Shown here: one piece after another, positions 32,505 through 46,402 of the stretch
Layout of the letters: each line of letters starts with the position of its first letter
Numbering within the stretch: position 1 is the first letter of the stretch
From: Xenopus tropicalis
Lineage: Eukaryota; Chordata; Amphibia; Anura; Pipidae
Length of the DNA: 64,000 nucleotides
Assembly: GCF_000004195.4 (NCBI RefSeq)
Contig: NC_030677.2
Span: forward strand, 57,914,222 to 57,978,221
Direction: 5' to 3'
Position numbers and translations under genes: made by a program
Notes under the pieces: model-generated
Told to the model about the DNA's origin: nothing
The model's input: only the letters and a program-made list of their open reading frames with translations
The model's database searches: none

Positions 32505-32700
32505 AGTAATGAGCAAATCCATCCCTTTTTGCTTAGCTGAAAAATTTGCTGAACTATGAAAAAATTTGTGAAAAAATCCTTAACATGCACAACAATTTTT
32601 TTTGCCGAATTTTTGTGCCCATTTCGCAAAACAATCCGCCAATAGCGAACCTCAAAAATTCAAGTGAATCCATGCCTGCTGAAAAATTAAGCTCATCATT
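32505..32700. mobile_element. Degenerate MITE fragment
   Basis: The left edge TAATGAGCAAATCCATCC and right edge AAGCTCATCATTA are partly inverted, with TTCGC/GCGAA words inside. Borders are uncertain. Confidence 0.4.
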
Positions 32701-33101
32701 AATTATATATATTTATATGTAAATATGCATATAGAGCTACAACAGTTTGTACATCCGTTTTTGAAAAATTGAAAGTCATTTTATTTTCATTTATTTTTCA
32801 CTCTATGGGATAGAGTCAGGATTATACCTTATTCTTTGCTTAGTTGCAAAAAGTGGATCTTGCAAAAGCTGTAACTACCCAGCTTTAGTTTGGCAATTTA
32901 ACAGATATTGCACATTCTGTGGTCAGAACTGACTTTTCAAGGGTATATTCAACAGACCAAAAAAGCATTCAATTACATATAAGCAAACTTTTTAAAAAAA
33001 AATATTAGCGGCAAAATAAACTTTTTAAGACAAATAGAAATAGCAAATTTTTATTGGATAATACTTTATTGGCTGGATTTAAATGGGGTCTATGCCTAAT
33101 A

Positions 33102-33258
33102 CAGTAGAACCCCGATTTTACATTTTCCACGGAAAGGCGGCAAAACGGTGTAAATTCTTGGAAAAAAAGAGACTACATGCCTTTATGGGACTGTGATAAA
33201 ACAGTGTCAATTCCTGGAAAAAGTTAAACCTGCGTACATAATAATGGGGATACTACTG
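33102..33258. mobile_element. 157-bp TA-flanked MITE
   Basis: The termini CAGTAGAACCCCGATTTTA and GGATACTACTG are partly inverted (CAGTAG…CTACTG) and flanked by TA at 33100-33101 and 33259-33260. The interior has GTAAATTCTTGGAAAAA and GTCAATTCCTGGAAAAA as a diverged direct repeat. Confidence 0.6.
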
Positions 33259-35420
33259 TATCTATAACCAGATGAATATTACAAATCTTTGTCAGCTCTT
33301 TATGGGTACAAGAAACTGGAGCTCATTAAACCGTAAGCTAACCAGAGGAAAATAATATTTCTTTGTGATGGCAACACTGAAAATATTTTTGTTTAGGCAC
33401 TTACAGTGCAGTTCTATTAGAAAGAACATTTAACCTGTTCTTAAAATCTATTTAACCACCTAAAGCAGAGATGGTATGTGTTCACAACAAAATCATTTTA
33501 ATCCTATTCCTTAAGTTATATAGTACTGTTTCATTCATTCTGTATTATTTTTCACTACTGAGTTTTTAAAGAAAAGTCAGTTTCTCATGTAGCATGCTGC
33601 TGCAGTGTGGTTATGCTTCCAGTAGATGCCCCCAGAGACCATTCAACCTATAGAATCAGTGGTGTTGTTGCCCAAAAGGCAGTTTTTTTTCTGATTAGAA
33701 TTGTGTAAATGCCCAGAGCACATTTAAGGGTAAAATCATCAACATTAGACAGAACACCTCAAAAGCTACAGTTTTGGGCAAAACAATAATTTTCTTAGGC
33801 AAATAATAGCATTCAGCCACAGGGTACAATTTAGTACTGCATCAGAAAAAATACCACTATAAAACGGTGTAATAAAGTCATGGTTAATGTGATTAGGCTA
33901 AGTGTTATATATTACAGCTCATGTTTGGAAGGTTAATTTACCTTTAAAATGAGCGCAGCATAAGTTATTTAATTTTGTTAATGTTTATTATTTCTATGAT
34001 GATCTATATGTATTATATACAGTGTACACTCTTAAGTTATCATTTACCATAAGCCGTATGAGAATTTGTTTCTTGTCCCTTTTATATAATGGCATATCTG
34101 GTTAGATATCTTCTTTTATTTATTTTGCTTGTTTGGACTGACTTCCTAAAATGTTACTACAGCCACAACAAAAATGTGTGGGGCCTCTTTAGGGATGTGG
34201 GGCCCATGGGGCGGAAGTCCCAGTGGGCCCCACACCCCCCCCCCCAGTCCAATCCTGAAAAACTCTGTATGCACTTGTAATGGCAGGTCATATGAGCTTG
34301 TAACCCTGTGTCTAAAATGTTAAAGAAAACAATGTAGGTCTCTATAAACATATATTGCATAAACAAGCTCATATGGAAAACTCTGCTTCATCTAAATAAA
34401 TAATTTTCATAAAAATATACTTTTTTAGTAGTATGTACTATTGGGTAATCCTAAATAGAAAATTGCCATTTTAAGATCATAGGATTCACAGTGCACACAA
34501 ACCAAGACACACATACATGCTAGGCCCCATCAGCCAATTAATGGACAGAGTTCTGCGTTTTGCTCCCACACTACTTCCTGTTACAGTTAGAGCTGCATTA
34601 TCTCTGGCCAGCTGATCTCGGTGGGAGCACACAGCGCATTATTAAATGGTGGATCAAGGGAAAGGATGTAAAAGGGCAATATTTACTGATATATATATTC
34701 CAGTTTGGCGAGATACTTTAATAGGTCACTTAACATATTATAAACTATCTGTTGGTTAAGTATTCATTCTGGGGGTTTAGTTTTCCTTTAAATGCAGAGA
34801 CATACAAATTCTAAAGGGGAGCTAAACCCTAAAACATTAATTAATGTAAACGTATTCACTAATAATCTGAGCACTTTTGCAATTAACATTAATTTTCTAT
34901 TTTAGAGGTTTCTGATATATTAGATTAATTAGATTTTATAAAATCATTAAAACCTCACAGAATATGGTGAGATAAATGATCAATAGGGTTAGATAAATTA
35001 TCAAAATCACAAAGTATATAATGTAAACACATTTTTTTAAACACGTTTGAGAAATTAGGTGTTTGTATGTTATAGAGTTTATTTATATTAACTAGGCACA
35101 CTGTTATATAAAAAAAAACTGGTTACAACCCGGTGCAGGGTTTTTTAGAATAAAATGCACAACACACATGTTCCTACAGTGTCAGACTGGGATAACGAGT
35201 GCCCACCATTTATTAGTATGCCTTTGAAAAATTCTCTTCTTGCTGAGTGCGCCCATGATTGTTCATTGTTAAAACTTTACTGCTTATATAGGCTAGCGTT
35301 TTGAAAATGATTTGCTTTCAAGACTAAAATACACTGTTTGACAAAAACCTATGGAAAATATTTTATCCAGAGAGATTAAAGCAACTAGTATGGCAGCTTC
35401 TATAAAGACAGATTCAGGTC

Positions 35421-35650
35421 TAAGGCTAATGCCACACCATGTGTATGGCGTATATTTTCGGCAAGCTGAAAAATGCTTGCCAAAGATACCCGCTATACGC
35501 TCCTACCTGTGTCTGCACCCTAATGAATGGAATACGCTCGGGTGCAGGCACATGTAATAAAAACGTGTGTAAAAGGGTGAGTGAATGTAGTCTCACGTTT
35601 TTAGGCAGAGATCAGCTACATGTGCCTGCACCCAAGCGTATTCCATTCAT
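35421..35650. repeat. Fold-back unit related to the palindrome at 9768
   Basis: It shares AATGCCACACC, CGGCAAGCTGAAAAATGCTT, GAATACGCTCGGGTGCAGGC and then the complementary GCCTGCACCCAAGCGTATTC. The right half mirrors the left, as in the palindrome inside the piggyBac-like element, but it is more diverged. Confidence 0.75.
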
Positions 35651-36330
35651 ATGTGGCCAGCTGTGTGTAGTTTGTGGATTGTGCTCAATTTGCTTGTACA
35701 AGCTATTTGAGAGTACAGAGCAATGCAGTGGATACACACAGCAAAAACAGTCTGAACCTTTCAATGCCCATGCTGTTTACAGCCCAGATTATATGGGGGA
35801 TATATATATATATTTGGGGAATCTATTAGCTTTTGATCTCCCATTTACACAGTACAAACTATTCCTGAAAAACTCACCCTGCCAGCACTTTATAATTAAC
35901 AGCCTCCCTGGATTCTCCTGCTTATCTTTGAAAATAAATTTAGCTTAACCCTTTTGCTATCTTCCTCCCCTTTTTCTTAACTTTTTTGTATCAGAATTTT
36001 TTTTTTTTAAAAGATGCACTTTTCACACACTTTTTCCTTTTGTTATTAAACAAACATAAACTGTAAACATAATTTTGTCACCATTTTGCTTTTTCTATTG
36101 TATCCTTATAGATTGTAAGCTCTTTTGGGCAGGGTTCTCTTCACCTTTTGTATCGGTTATTGATTGCTTTATATGTTACTCCGTATGTCCAATGTATGAA
36201 GCACATTTATTGTTAAAGTCTCTTTTCTTCCATTTCTGCAGATCCCAGTCTGCAGCATACCTTCGCTGTTCAATGACTTCCAATTTCATGCTATTAGAAA
36301 ACTTGCAGGACCAGTGCTTCTGACTGCACA

Positions 36331-36406
36331 CCTCTCTTAGTAAAGTTTTTAACAGTGCAGTGTTATTACCTCTCTTAGTAAAGTTTTGAACAGTGCAGTG
36401 TTATTG
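36331..36406. repeat. 38-bp tandem duplication
   Basis: CCTCTCTTAGTAAAGTTTT followed by AACAGTGCAGTGTTATT occurs at 36331 and again at 36369 with one or two differences. It lies within the hAT-type element. Confidence 0.9.
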
Positions 36407-39400
36407 GACAGGGTTGACTCTCTGTACATAGTCCAATCTTACTGAATTGCTCAAAACTTTACATAAGCATGCAGTCTGAAGTGAATCTTAAAGATTTCTT
36501 TCACTGTAACAACAACAGATGAAGGAAGCTGGGGCTCACGGGGACTTATGGCTCACTTGGATTTCCCATGGTCTCCCTGTGGGTCAGTCTGACCCTGTGT
36601 GCCTACATCCAATTTATGCATCTGCACATCCCTACTGTTGTGTGCTATTTACTAACCAATTCTAATCTTTTTACATCCAGTATCTGAAATAATACTATTG
36701 TGCCTGATTGTAGCTGGTAGATTCTGATACGAGTAATATGGTAAGATTCTGGTATGAGTTAATTACATATAGAATGGTTGCAAAAAATGAAATTTAGTTT
36801 AAATAATTTTAAAATACCAATACTATATCTACATCAGGGTTATGTAAATTTATGTATGTAAATTTGGTCTGTTCCTTTAATTGAATTAATGTCTTTTTTT
36901 ATGTATAAAACTACAACTGTTTTGGAAAGCTGTATGTGTTTTCAGTGCACCAGTACCAAATAGGTATAGTTTTATGAAGATTTTTTCTATGGAAATCATG
37001 TATTGTAAGTGCACATTCTCACAAACCCAAAATGGGTAAATAATTATTTCTATTTTAACCTATTTTATAAAAGTTCTGAAAATCACTTCAGTATTTTTTG
37101 CAGCATTTTACAGCTATTAATCTTGAACGTGTCATAAGTTACCAAAATGAATCATTAGCATAATATGAATGCCACAAGTCTTATGAACAGTTTGATACCC
37201 AGTATGCATACCAAAGCATTAGGTACCAAAATAAATTATACAAATGCGTCTAATGTGCTATAAGACCCCTTTTTCATGGGCTAAAAAATCCAATAAAACA
37301 AATAAAACCAATACATTTATTTTCACCTAGTGAGATGCATGGTGAAACTCCCAGTTTCAATAGATTTGCTTTGGTATACATAAGAATTACAGAATTAAAT
37401 GAAACATAAAATGCAAAATATATTACAAAGGACAATTAGTGATCTTGTTAGTCTAATTGGCAATAAATTTTTTATGGCAAAAAAACACAACGCTGTTAAA
37501 TATCTACATAATTGTGTATGTTTATGCTGTGAGTGTTCAAGCCCCCCATTTCCAACCAAAATTATGGAAGTGGGTATAAACCTACGCATGTGCATTTGTG
37601 TGACACTTACATGGGGCAGGCAGGATGGATATCAGGCAGAACTGGCTGCAGGGATAAACCATGTGTCTGCTGTTGTCTGTGGGCCGGGGGGGGGGGGTGG
37701 AGATTGTGCCTCAGGCATCATTGGTTCCCTGCCTCTGCACATTGCTTGGGGGCTAAAGAATGAAGGGGAAGGAAGTTTCAGCTTTAATGGCTGCTCCCCA
37801 GCTCCTCCAACTGGAAGTGCAGCAGAATATCGAAACTTAATTTTGTGTCAGTTTTTAGTAAAAGAAAATAAATTCAATGTTGTGTGGCATTTGGAGGGTT
37901 AAATATTAAAGGAAGGGCAAAAGATTTGGACAAATAGCTAACCAAAGCTGAACCATAATGGCATATCCATGCTTCAGCCAGGCACTTTGGTTTGGCCAAA
38001 TTCAAAAGGTGCTTATATGAACCTGACATCCAAACTGATTATGTGCATCATTTGTTTTTAGTTACAAATTTATGATGTGGGAATGGAAACAATTTTGAAA
38101 TCATAAATTTATTCTTAAAATGTGTATTCACCAGTTTTGGACAGCAAGGCCAAATCTAACAAATACTCATATACACAAATAGATGCTGCACTTAGCAATC
38201 TGATACACAGATAAAAGCACATAGAAGTGCACACATATATTGTAGTTTTTATAATTTTGTGAGAATAACTAAAATTTTGGATGCCACTATTTTCTGTGCA
38301 TTTTTACATATATCAGATTTATTTTACCAACCATGTACCATGGAGACAGAATTTGGGCATCATATGCATAAAATTATATCTGAAAATGGTTACAGATTTG
38401 TGCACAAGGTTTCTCCTTGTGCCACCTTGAGAATTGAGTAAAAATATAGGTATATATATATATATAAGTAGTGAAAAACAAGTCCTAATTATACACATAT
38501 TTCACCACTTAGGTCATATAATATAAAACACCAACATCCTAATCCACGGGTCAGCTGCATGCTAAAAGAATGTGCAGCTTTATAAATCTGAATTCACTGT
38601 GTGAAATGCAGTAAAGATGACTCTAAGGAAGGGGCTTGGTCAGCTTTCCCCTAGACCTCAAATGCTAAGGGAACAATATAATGCTAATTGCCCCCCTTAG
38701 GAGCTCTTGAAGTGTAGGCACAATTATGACACTATCTTGAGAATGCTATTAGTGGCTCTTATACAATGCATTTTAGGAACATTGATTTCTCAGTAAGTTA
38801 TTAATGTCTGACTTTAAAATTTGCCAATCAAAGTGAGCCTGTTGTGGCATCAGCTATACTCTCCTGGCTCCCAGGGTCAGAGCTAACCAAAAACATAGTA
38901 GTTAGATAAAAAGTATATTTTATACAGAGGCATATTTTCTGACATATATTACTTAAAATATTGTATTGTACATAGTTCTGTTTATGTACACAGCATATGT
39001 ATTATTTCCTTGGTAAATTCATTTGCCTAAAATCTTTGATTTTTGGATTGAGTTAAAATGCAAATGGTGGTTATAAAATGAACTATTGATATATGTAACA
39101 GAAGCACTTCTTTTAATAAACTGTAGTTCAAAACACTTCCTTTCTTAATTTTTTAAGTGTAAACCATATTATAAAATCTAATGTTTGCCTGCATGCGACA
39201 TTTGTTATTATAATAAAACTGTATAGACTGTGAACTAAAGTAATTTATATGCTGAGAAACTGAATTACACAAAATAATAGATTTGTATGTGAACTGGTTA
39301 AATGTTATTATGTATATGTTTAATGTTTTGTACCATAATAGTCCATCCATCAAAATGTCACCTATAATATACTTTATACAGTTCTAACAACGCAATTTGG

Positions 39401-39769
39401 AGTGGCAAACATATCTAAACAAGAATACAATTTTCTTTATTTATTTTTGGTGAGGATCTGTCTCCATAAAAAGCCTCATGATACCTCATGATATTTGCCC
39501 AGCATAAGACAACTAAGCCACACCAATTATTAGATACATTTTGGGGAATGTAGCAGGGTGACAAATGTGCTGAATAGATGTTAATCATAGGAAGTCTTCA
39601 TTTGGGTAGCTGCTGTTTTTCCACAACACTAATTAGATATCTTTAAATGTGATTACTTTTCTGCTGGGCTTACACTACTACTTTTTGTAACATCAGTATG
39701 TTAAAGGAAAAAGAAAATAATTTTGGCGTTTTACTACCAATAGATTAGCCACATTATTGAAATCTAGAA

Positions 39770-40140
39770 CGCTATATTTATTCTGCAGAAAGTTTTACCA
39801 TACTTGAGTAAACAGCCCTAGAAGCTTCCTCCCTTTGTTTAAGATAGCAGCTGCCATTTTAGCTTGGTTTTGTAACTTCTGGGCTGCTGGTAGCATAGAT
39901 CATACATTCTGATGGGAGGGGGAGTGAATTCTTATGGAAGGGGGAGAAGGGAGAGAGGAGAGAGCTGTGAAGACTCAGGCCCTTGGAATGAAGGATTTTT
40001 CTAAGAGGAAGTCAGATACCAAAATACATGTATACACAAAGGAAGATAAGACATCCTGTGTTTGTTTTGATAGAGGACTTAGTGCAGCTTTTCTGTGAGT
40101 GCTTCTGGCTGTATTTACATAGACCTTTCTGACTGTCCGT
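39770..40140 (-). mobile_element. Fragment of Kolobok-like element (reverse orientation)
   Basis: Bases 40070-40135 (TTAGTGCAGCTTTTCTGTGA and ATTTACATAGACCTTTCTGA) are the complement of 54040-54115 in the intact element at 54021-54968. The GAGAGAGGAGAGAGCTG stretch at 39953 matches the complement of its C/T-rich middle. Ends are not preserved. Confidence 0.6.
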
Positions 40141-40549
40141 AAACATACCCACATAAAATGGTATAAATATTCACAGGCTATGTAAATGTTGGACAGATCA
40201 TCCCAGTTAATGTATTTCTCCCATTGATATTGGTTGGTTTTAATCTGATAATAACAATTGAATATTTTTTTTGTTTCTACCTTTACATCTGCAAGATTTT
40301 CCACTGTATGTTAATGTTACATTGATGCTACAAATCATCTTTTACAAATGTATTCCAGACTTGGACCCAGTGTATCAGTTGTACATGCGCTCAGCAATGT
40401 ATACAGCCTTCACTCTCAAAGTGCAATTGTTTCTGTTTTTATGCATCTGCTGTAAATGTTCCCACAAATCTGAATTATGGGTAAAATGTGGTAATGCATG
40501 TCAGAACTTGAATTTTTGCATACTGGACTTGTATACATGACCCCCTAGG

Positions 40550-41593
40550 ATTTTCTGTGGGTAAAATGGCAAAGAAGGACCATCAGTTAAAAGTGGTGGT
40601 TTGGGCCCTGGTGGACTGTCCATTCCCTGTCTCTTCACTATTCCAAACATTGGGCCAGGGTCAGTTCCATGACAAAGTGTTATTTTATTGTTTATCTTCT
40701 GAAAACTTATGGGTGAGATTCAATTTGAGAAGTAAAAAATTTCCTTATTCAGTTCCAGTTTTCCAGTTTGTCTTCAATAGAGTTTTTATGTGATAAATAG
40801 TCAGATAAACTTTTCCTCAGTATTTTTCTGTAAAGTGCACATCAGGACAAACAGATTTTAAAATACTAAAAAGCTAAAATGTGAAACTCTTTATTATTGA
40901 TAATATTGAATACTTTTTTGCCTTTTATACTTAACCGAGGTATATCTTCAATTGTTTGTTGATGTTTTTAGCCATATCTTTAACCTTTTATACTTAACCG
41001 AGCTATATCTTCAAGTGTTTTTAGCCATTACTTCATTGTGCTCTCTCATTTTAGGGGTATTTACCGGGGGGGGGGTGTAGTTTAGGTTTCAGGAGACTAA
41101 CTTTCCAAATGTGCCTTTTTTTTTTTTGCATTTTTGTGTATTTCTACTTCTGGAACAAGATTTTGCGCTCTAAATACCAAAAATATGTATAATAATTTAT
41201 TATGTGTATTATATGTATAATATTTTCTCAAAATTAGCAGTTTTGATGAAATACCAGTAAATTGCCTCAGATCTTCCACTTTCTTGCCCAATATGCATAG
41301 ATGTACCCAACTATGTGGCGTACAGAGGCACCCAAATGAAAATAGTGCGTAGGAATTTTCATGCCTGACTCTCTAGCTGCTGCAGTTTTAGCACCTGGTA
41401 TGTGTATTATGTGCCATAAGACCCCCTAACAGTACAGAGACCCCAGAAAACCCTATATTTTCTGAAAGTATACATTCTGACAAAACAAATAGGGGTAAAT
41501 ACATCTTTAAAAGCCACTCCTCTGCTCCCAAACCCATAAGTACTGCAGAATATAGAATCTACGTAGATTCTACATTCTGTGGGACTTAAAGGG
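40550..41593. mobile_element. Right part of a second piggyBac-like element
   Basis: The end GGACTTAAAGGG followed by TTAA (41594-41597) corresponds to the right terminus GGCACTTAAAGGG|TTAA of the element at 8563-13920. Just inside is a 20-bp palindrome (TAGAATCTACGTAGATTCTA, 41553-41572) like the subterminal palindromes of that element. The left terminus was not found, and the left border given is a guess. A diverged 64-bp tandem pair (CTTTTATACTTAACCGAG…) occurs at 40922 and 40986. Confidence 0.6.
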
Positions 41594-42648
41594 TTAATAA
41601 ACAAGAGATTATGTGATCACAATGATGTGATCAAAACATTGGATTTTCTTTTGTTTGTGTATTAAAATCAGTTACTCCAACTGAGCCTGTTGAGTGTGGT
41701 ATTTTTTTGTTGCTCTGTACACATTTTACCTGAACCCTGGCATGCTGTGTTTTTGTTTGGTGAGTGCCCCTCCATGCCCCCTCTCTTATCTAAATCACAA
41801 GACTCAAACATCAAGGAGCACAAGCTCTTTTTATTGAACTTATGTTAAAAAAGGGGTATACTGTTCCTAAAAAGCATATACCCAGAAAAATGATATTGAT
41901 TGTATCTGGTATCCATGGTATCTAGTATTGCAACCTCGTTGTTTGTCTCCAAACAGATCCCTAAATAAACACACTTGTGTATCTGGTAATAAATGATGTT
42001 GTTGTAATAACAATTTCCATCTGTACAAAAGGTTACTTTTCCAAAGACCATCTCCCATGCTGATTTGCAGGACTATTTAAGGGCAATTACTAATAATAAA
42101 TATTAAGGAAGAAGCCTTGTCAGTGCCACAGACACCCACAATGCATCAGCACAGAAAGCATTTGTACTTAGTAATAGAGATCACTTCGATTAAATCTTTA
42201 TTGGACATAATGATCTCACCATGGGGATTATCTATGTAATCTGTGAACTTTATTTTCAAAGTAAAGTTATTACTTTTTCTCCATAGTATAATTCCTACAT
42301 TTTAGTTCTCCCCACATACTCATAAACAAAAATGAAATAATACTGGACATGAACTATTCATGTGATGGCTGTCCCAATGTTCCAAGTAATTATTAGCAAA
42401 TAATAAAGTCTTACATAACAAAGTTTTTTATATTTTCTATCTCTCTCTACACAAATAGTCTGACACATGGTTTGCCTTTTAGAAACAAGTTATTCTTAAT
42501 AATCTATTAATTGTCTTTACTTTGTGAGGTTTATGGCTTAAATATTTATCAGCTGTAGTATTTGTTAATATTTGTCAACTATTGAGTTTTGAATGTTTAA
42601 TTTCCTTGCACTGATCAACATCTAGGCGATGCTCAGATATATCAGTAA

Positions 42649-42972
42649 AGGTGGCCATACACCGGCAGATTTGATTTGAGGCCTTCAGACTGATTCGTCA
42701 GCTTATCTGTCCGTGTATGGGGACCCCCAAAGACAGACCTACGCGATTGATATCTGCCCAAAAATTGTCAATCGGGCAGGTTTGATTTTCCCGTCTTATC
42801 ACGGAACCGCATCAAATCATTGATGCAGTCCTTGCTCCAGTGGCTACTGTTCCTGTTCTAACCCGATCGTTTAGTCTGAAGGCCACCTCTGATATTGGCC
42901 ACCTTAAGGGGGGAATTGCCACTTGTTTGGCAACTTTGCCAAATGATCAGATTTTATAGTGCATGGCCACCT
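42649..42972. mobile_element. Harbinger-type MITE, 'GGCCATA' family, intact
   Basis: Inverted termini AGGTGGCCATACAC and GTGCATGGCCACCT, with TAA at 42646-42648 and 42973-42975. 324 bp, non-coding, with ATTGATATCTGCCC-like internal palindromic words. Confidence 0.88.
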
Positions 42973-44526
42973 TAAGGTGTACTAGAACGTGTAACTAACT
43001 GTATCAGAGCTTTCATTTTTATGTGATGAGGCATGGCACCAACGTCACCATGTACGCCCCTTTGTCTTTGACTTGTCTTATACTTCTTACTTACCTAGAT
43101 ATGGGTAGATTAATGTTAGGAGAAGCCAAAGTAATTTTCATCCCACGATGCCTAGACTGTTAATAAATGTGACTGCCTTTTCATCAACGTTGCCCTGCAT
43201 TTGGTAGATGCCCTTCCTTGTGTGCGTACATGTCTGTGTATTTATACACACACACAGATCAGAATTATACTAACCACAAAGCTGAGGTTTTGATATGCCA
43301 CAATTCACATTATTTTAAGCTTTTATATAGACTTTGTGGACTCAACAGCTCCTCTTGTATATATGTTTTTTATTAGTCCTAGGTTTTCATGCAAAATATA
43401 ACTGCTAGCAAAGTATCATTAATGGTGTTGTCACAGAAATGTGCAGAAAAGGCATATTTCTATTGTTCTCTGTATGAATTGGAGCCATTACCTTAATGTT
43501 TTCCAATTTGTTTTAGAGCATAATGGAAGAGGTGTGTTGAGAGGGGACTAAAACAGATGTGATTTTAAACTGTTGAATGGGGAAGTCCTTGTTAGAACAG
43601 AGCAAGCATAATAATGTTAAGTTCAGACTTAGCAGGGAATAGCAATCTCATATGCCATACTTGTTCTCTTTAGTGAGATGGCAAGCAAGATATATGCTCC
43701 AACAGCATTAAATAAAAGGTGGAGCCTCTCAGTGGCTTATTTGATCTTCTGAGTTGAGTAACTGTGATTAAAAGTGACAACTTGTAAACCCATAACTGCC
43801 AGTTTCTTTGCAGCCGTTAGTCTTTGTGCACTTGTTAATGGGACGCTGAGTGTTAGTAACTTACTGCTTAAAAAAAAAATGTTTGGTTAGCCAGGCTTTA
43901 ATACTGTTATAAGGGCCTCATGGAAACAAATAATTACTGTAATGTTCTCTCATCATAGAGAAACATAAAATCTCTTTTAATATTTTTTATTGTGTTCTGC
44001 TTCACATATACGACGGTAGCTATTATCCACCTGTTATCTGAAAAGCTCTAAAATATATAGCTTTTTTCTGGAACTGTAAGACAGTACCAAGACGATAACT
44101 AAGCGAACATAAATACAAGTTGATAGCAAAACAATCCTCTTTTACTTCTAATTGTTTTTAGTAGTTATAAGACGCAGTGATACAAAGACTCCTTATAAAA
44201 AAAAACCCAGGTCCCAAGTATTCCTGTTATTACCTTGCATACCAGTATTTTATAGGCTTATTTCATATACAAGATAAAAAAAATTGTATAACCAACCATT
44301 CGTGTTCTTAGGTAAAAATAGGTATGGCTCTTGAAATGCATGCGTCAGGAGATAAATTTATCCCATACTGATTCATATGTTAATCTTAAATATTTTGCCT
44401 GATGTCACTGATTATCAGGACTGACTTTTCCCATAAAACAGATTAAAACTTGTAGGTAGCATGCATGTAACATGAATGTTAACACATAATTTGTTTTAAG
44501 TGCTACAGTCTGCAAAGTTTGAGTAA

Positions 44527-44772
44527 AGTTGGCCATACAAGATCTACTCGTAAGGCTAATCCGATCTTTTGAACCTATGGGCCATCAGGGCAAGGACTAC
44601 ATGAATGAGCCAACGTGATCCTCATTCCAATGAGATTTTTTAACCTGCCCAATGAATAGCTGGCCTATTTTTGGCCTGGTATCGGTCAAGTAGACCAATC
44701 AAAGTGCCCCAGCTGAGCTGCCTACTGAAGTGGCTAACTCAACAGCTATGATCTGCCCACCTATGGCCACAG
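44527..44772. mobile_element. Harbinger-type MITE, 'GGCCATA' family
   Basis: Begins AGTTGGCCATACAAGATC and ends CCTATGGCCACAG, bordered by TAA at 44524-44526 and 44773-44775. Shorter (246 bp) and more diverged than the copy at 42649. Confidence 0.75.
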
Positions 44773-45609
44773 TAAGAGTTTATTCAAAAAAGCCAACTTT
44801 GCAGTAAGACTGACTTCCATCACTGAATGGAACACGACTGACTGATTTATATTTGAGCATAGCATCTCACAGAAATGACAGACCTTTCATATTAATCAGT
44901 TAAAAAAACCACTGTAAAGTATTCTTTTTTAAAAAGATGATTAGAGATGACATTGGCCTTGGTCGGTGAATTATCTGTTATCCATTTGTGTTTTACAAAA
45001 GTTAACTCTTAGCTTTTATTAGTCTGTGTATAAGCTGTTCAGTATATACTATTCATTGGCTTAAAGCAGTGCCATCCAAATTATTAAATATAGTGGGCTG
45101 GTTATGTCTCATCTGGCATGGTCAAGGGCCACATTGATATCATACAGTAAAGTTTATGGAGCCTTTCAAACTTGAGGCCCACACACCTCAAGCTTGAAAA
45201 ACCTGGCTTAAAGGAAAGCTTAATATTACTCTGTAAACCTGGATTTGCATTATGTGACCTTGGAGTAGTAATGAGTTAGAATGTATGGTCTTTGCCCAGG
45301 AACTAACTTGGAAGAGATCTGCGTATAGCATGGCATCAATTTAAAACAGGTATATAAGGATAAAAAGTAGTGACTACAGATCCCTGCAGTTAAGGATCCT
45401 GCACAGCCATGATGTTTACACTCCATTTAATATGGAAGACTTGCCATTTACACATGACTCATTTTATATTTGATAGAATGTATAGTGAACATCACTTATG
45501 AGCAAATATAGAATGTGATTATACAAGTTAGAAAAGTGAAGATATAGAATTGCTGGTTTTAGTCTTTTAAATTAATGGAGTACCCAGTCCAGTTAAGCTG
45601 CCATAATTT

Positions 45610-46330
45610 GGACACATCAACCCAAAAATAATTTTTTTCCTTATAAAAGAAAACATAATTCTAAGCAACTTTGCAATGTACAGTCATTTCAAATATGTAA
45701 TAGCATTTAAGTTACGGTATGTGTATATATAATTGCTGTTGCAAAGCAGTGATTGTCTGTTCTTTTCTATTCCCTGCACTGGGGGCTCTAACTGTTGGAA
45801 CAATGTAACACAAGGCTATTGATTGACAGACCTGTATTGGGGGAGGAGACTGGCTTTTGCAGGAGACTGTTTAACTAGTCCAGGAGTTAAGCAAATGCTA
45901 CTTTCACTAGCAATTACAATTACAAATAACATTTAAAGCACTTACAATTTTTAATACATTCAGAAAGTTGCTTAGAATTCTGTTTTCTTTTATCAGGCAA
46001 AAAATTCTCTGTCAAAAGAAACAGGATTTGTTGGGTCTGTTTTCCTGTGCCAGAGACACGCAGCTCTCTCCTCTCTCCCCTCTCCTGCTCCCCCCTCCCT
46101 CAAGAATGCTAAGAACTCCCCCCCATAGGAATGTGGATCTGAGCCAATCAGCAGGAAGCTTCCTCATAGTCTTACAAACTGAGCATGTACACCGGTCTTG
46201 GTCTTTCTTTACAGAGCTCAGCATTTTTTTCCCTATGAGGCTTCTGATCATCTGAACGAGAGAAATATGGGGCGACTTAAGAACACTATTGAGAGAACTG
46301 AAGCTATGCCTGCAGCTGGAGATTAACTCG
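45610..46330. mobile_element. Two adjoining Kolobok-like MITE fragments
   Basis: Bases 45610-46013 match the MITE family of 46403-46756 from ACATCAACCCAAAAATAA to the right side, without the terminal TTAA. Bases 46014-46330 match the element at 54021-54968 (CCAGAGACACGCAGCTCTCT, GGATCTGAGCCAATCAGCAG, CTTCTGATCATCTGAAC). At 46161-46175 this second fragment preserves the empty site of the hairpin MITE inserted at 54254. Confidence 0.7.
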
Positions 46331-46402
46331 AATATTAATACTACAGGAAATGGACAATCTGCATATTAACCAAAGACTATGGAAAATAGAATCTGCATTT
46401 TA

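Larger units (their letters stand above)
35177..36597. mobile_element. 1.42-kb hAT-type element
   Basis: The left end is CAGTGTCAGACTGGGA and the right end GGTCAGTCTGACCCTG; the inverted termini match at about 11 of 13 positions. They are flanked by TGTTCCTA (35169-35176) and TGTGCCTA (36598-36605), a 7-of-8 match. It contains a nested fold-back unit (35421-35650) and an old repeat fragment at 36105-36200. The open frame at 35439-35948 crosses repeat sequence and shows no known domain. Confidence 0.65.
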
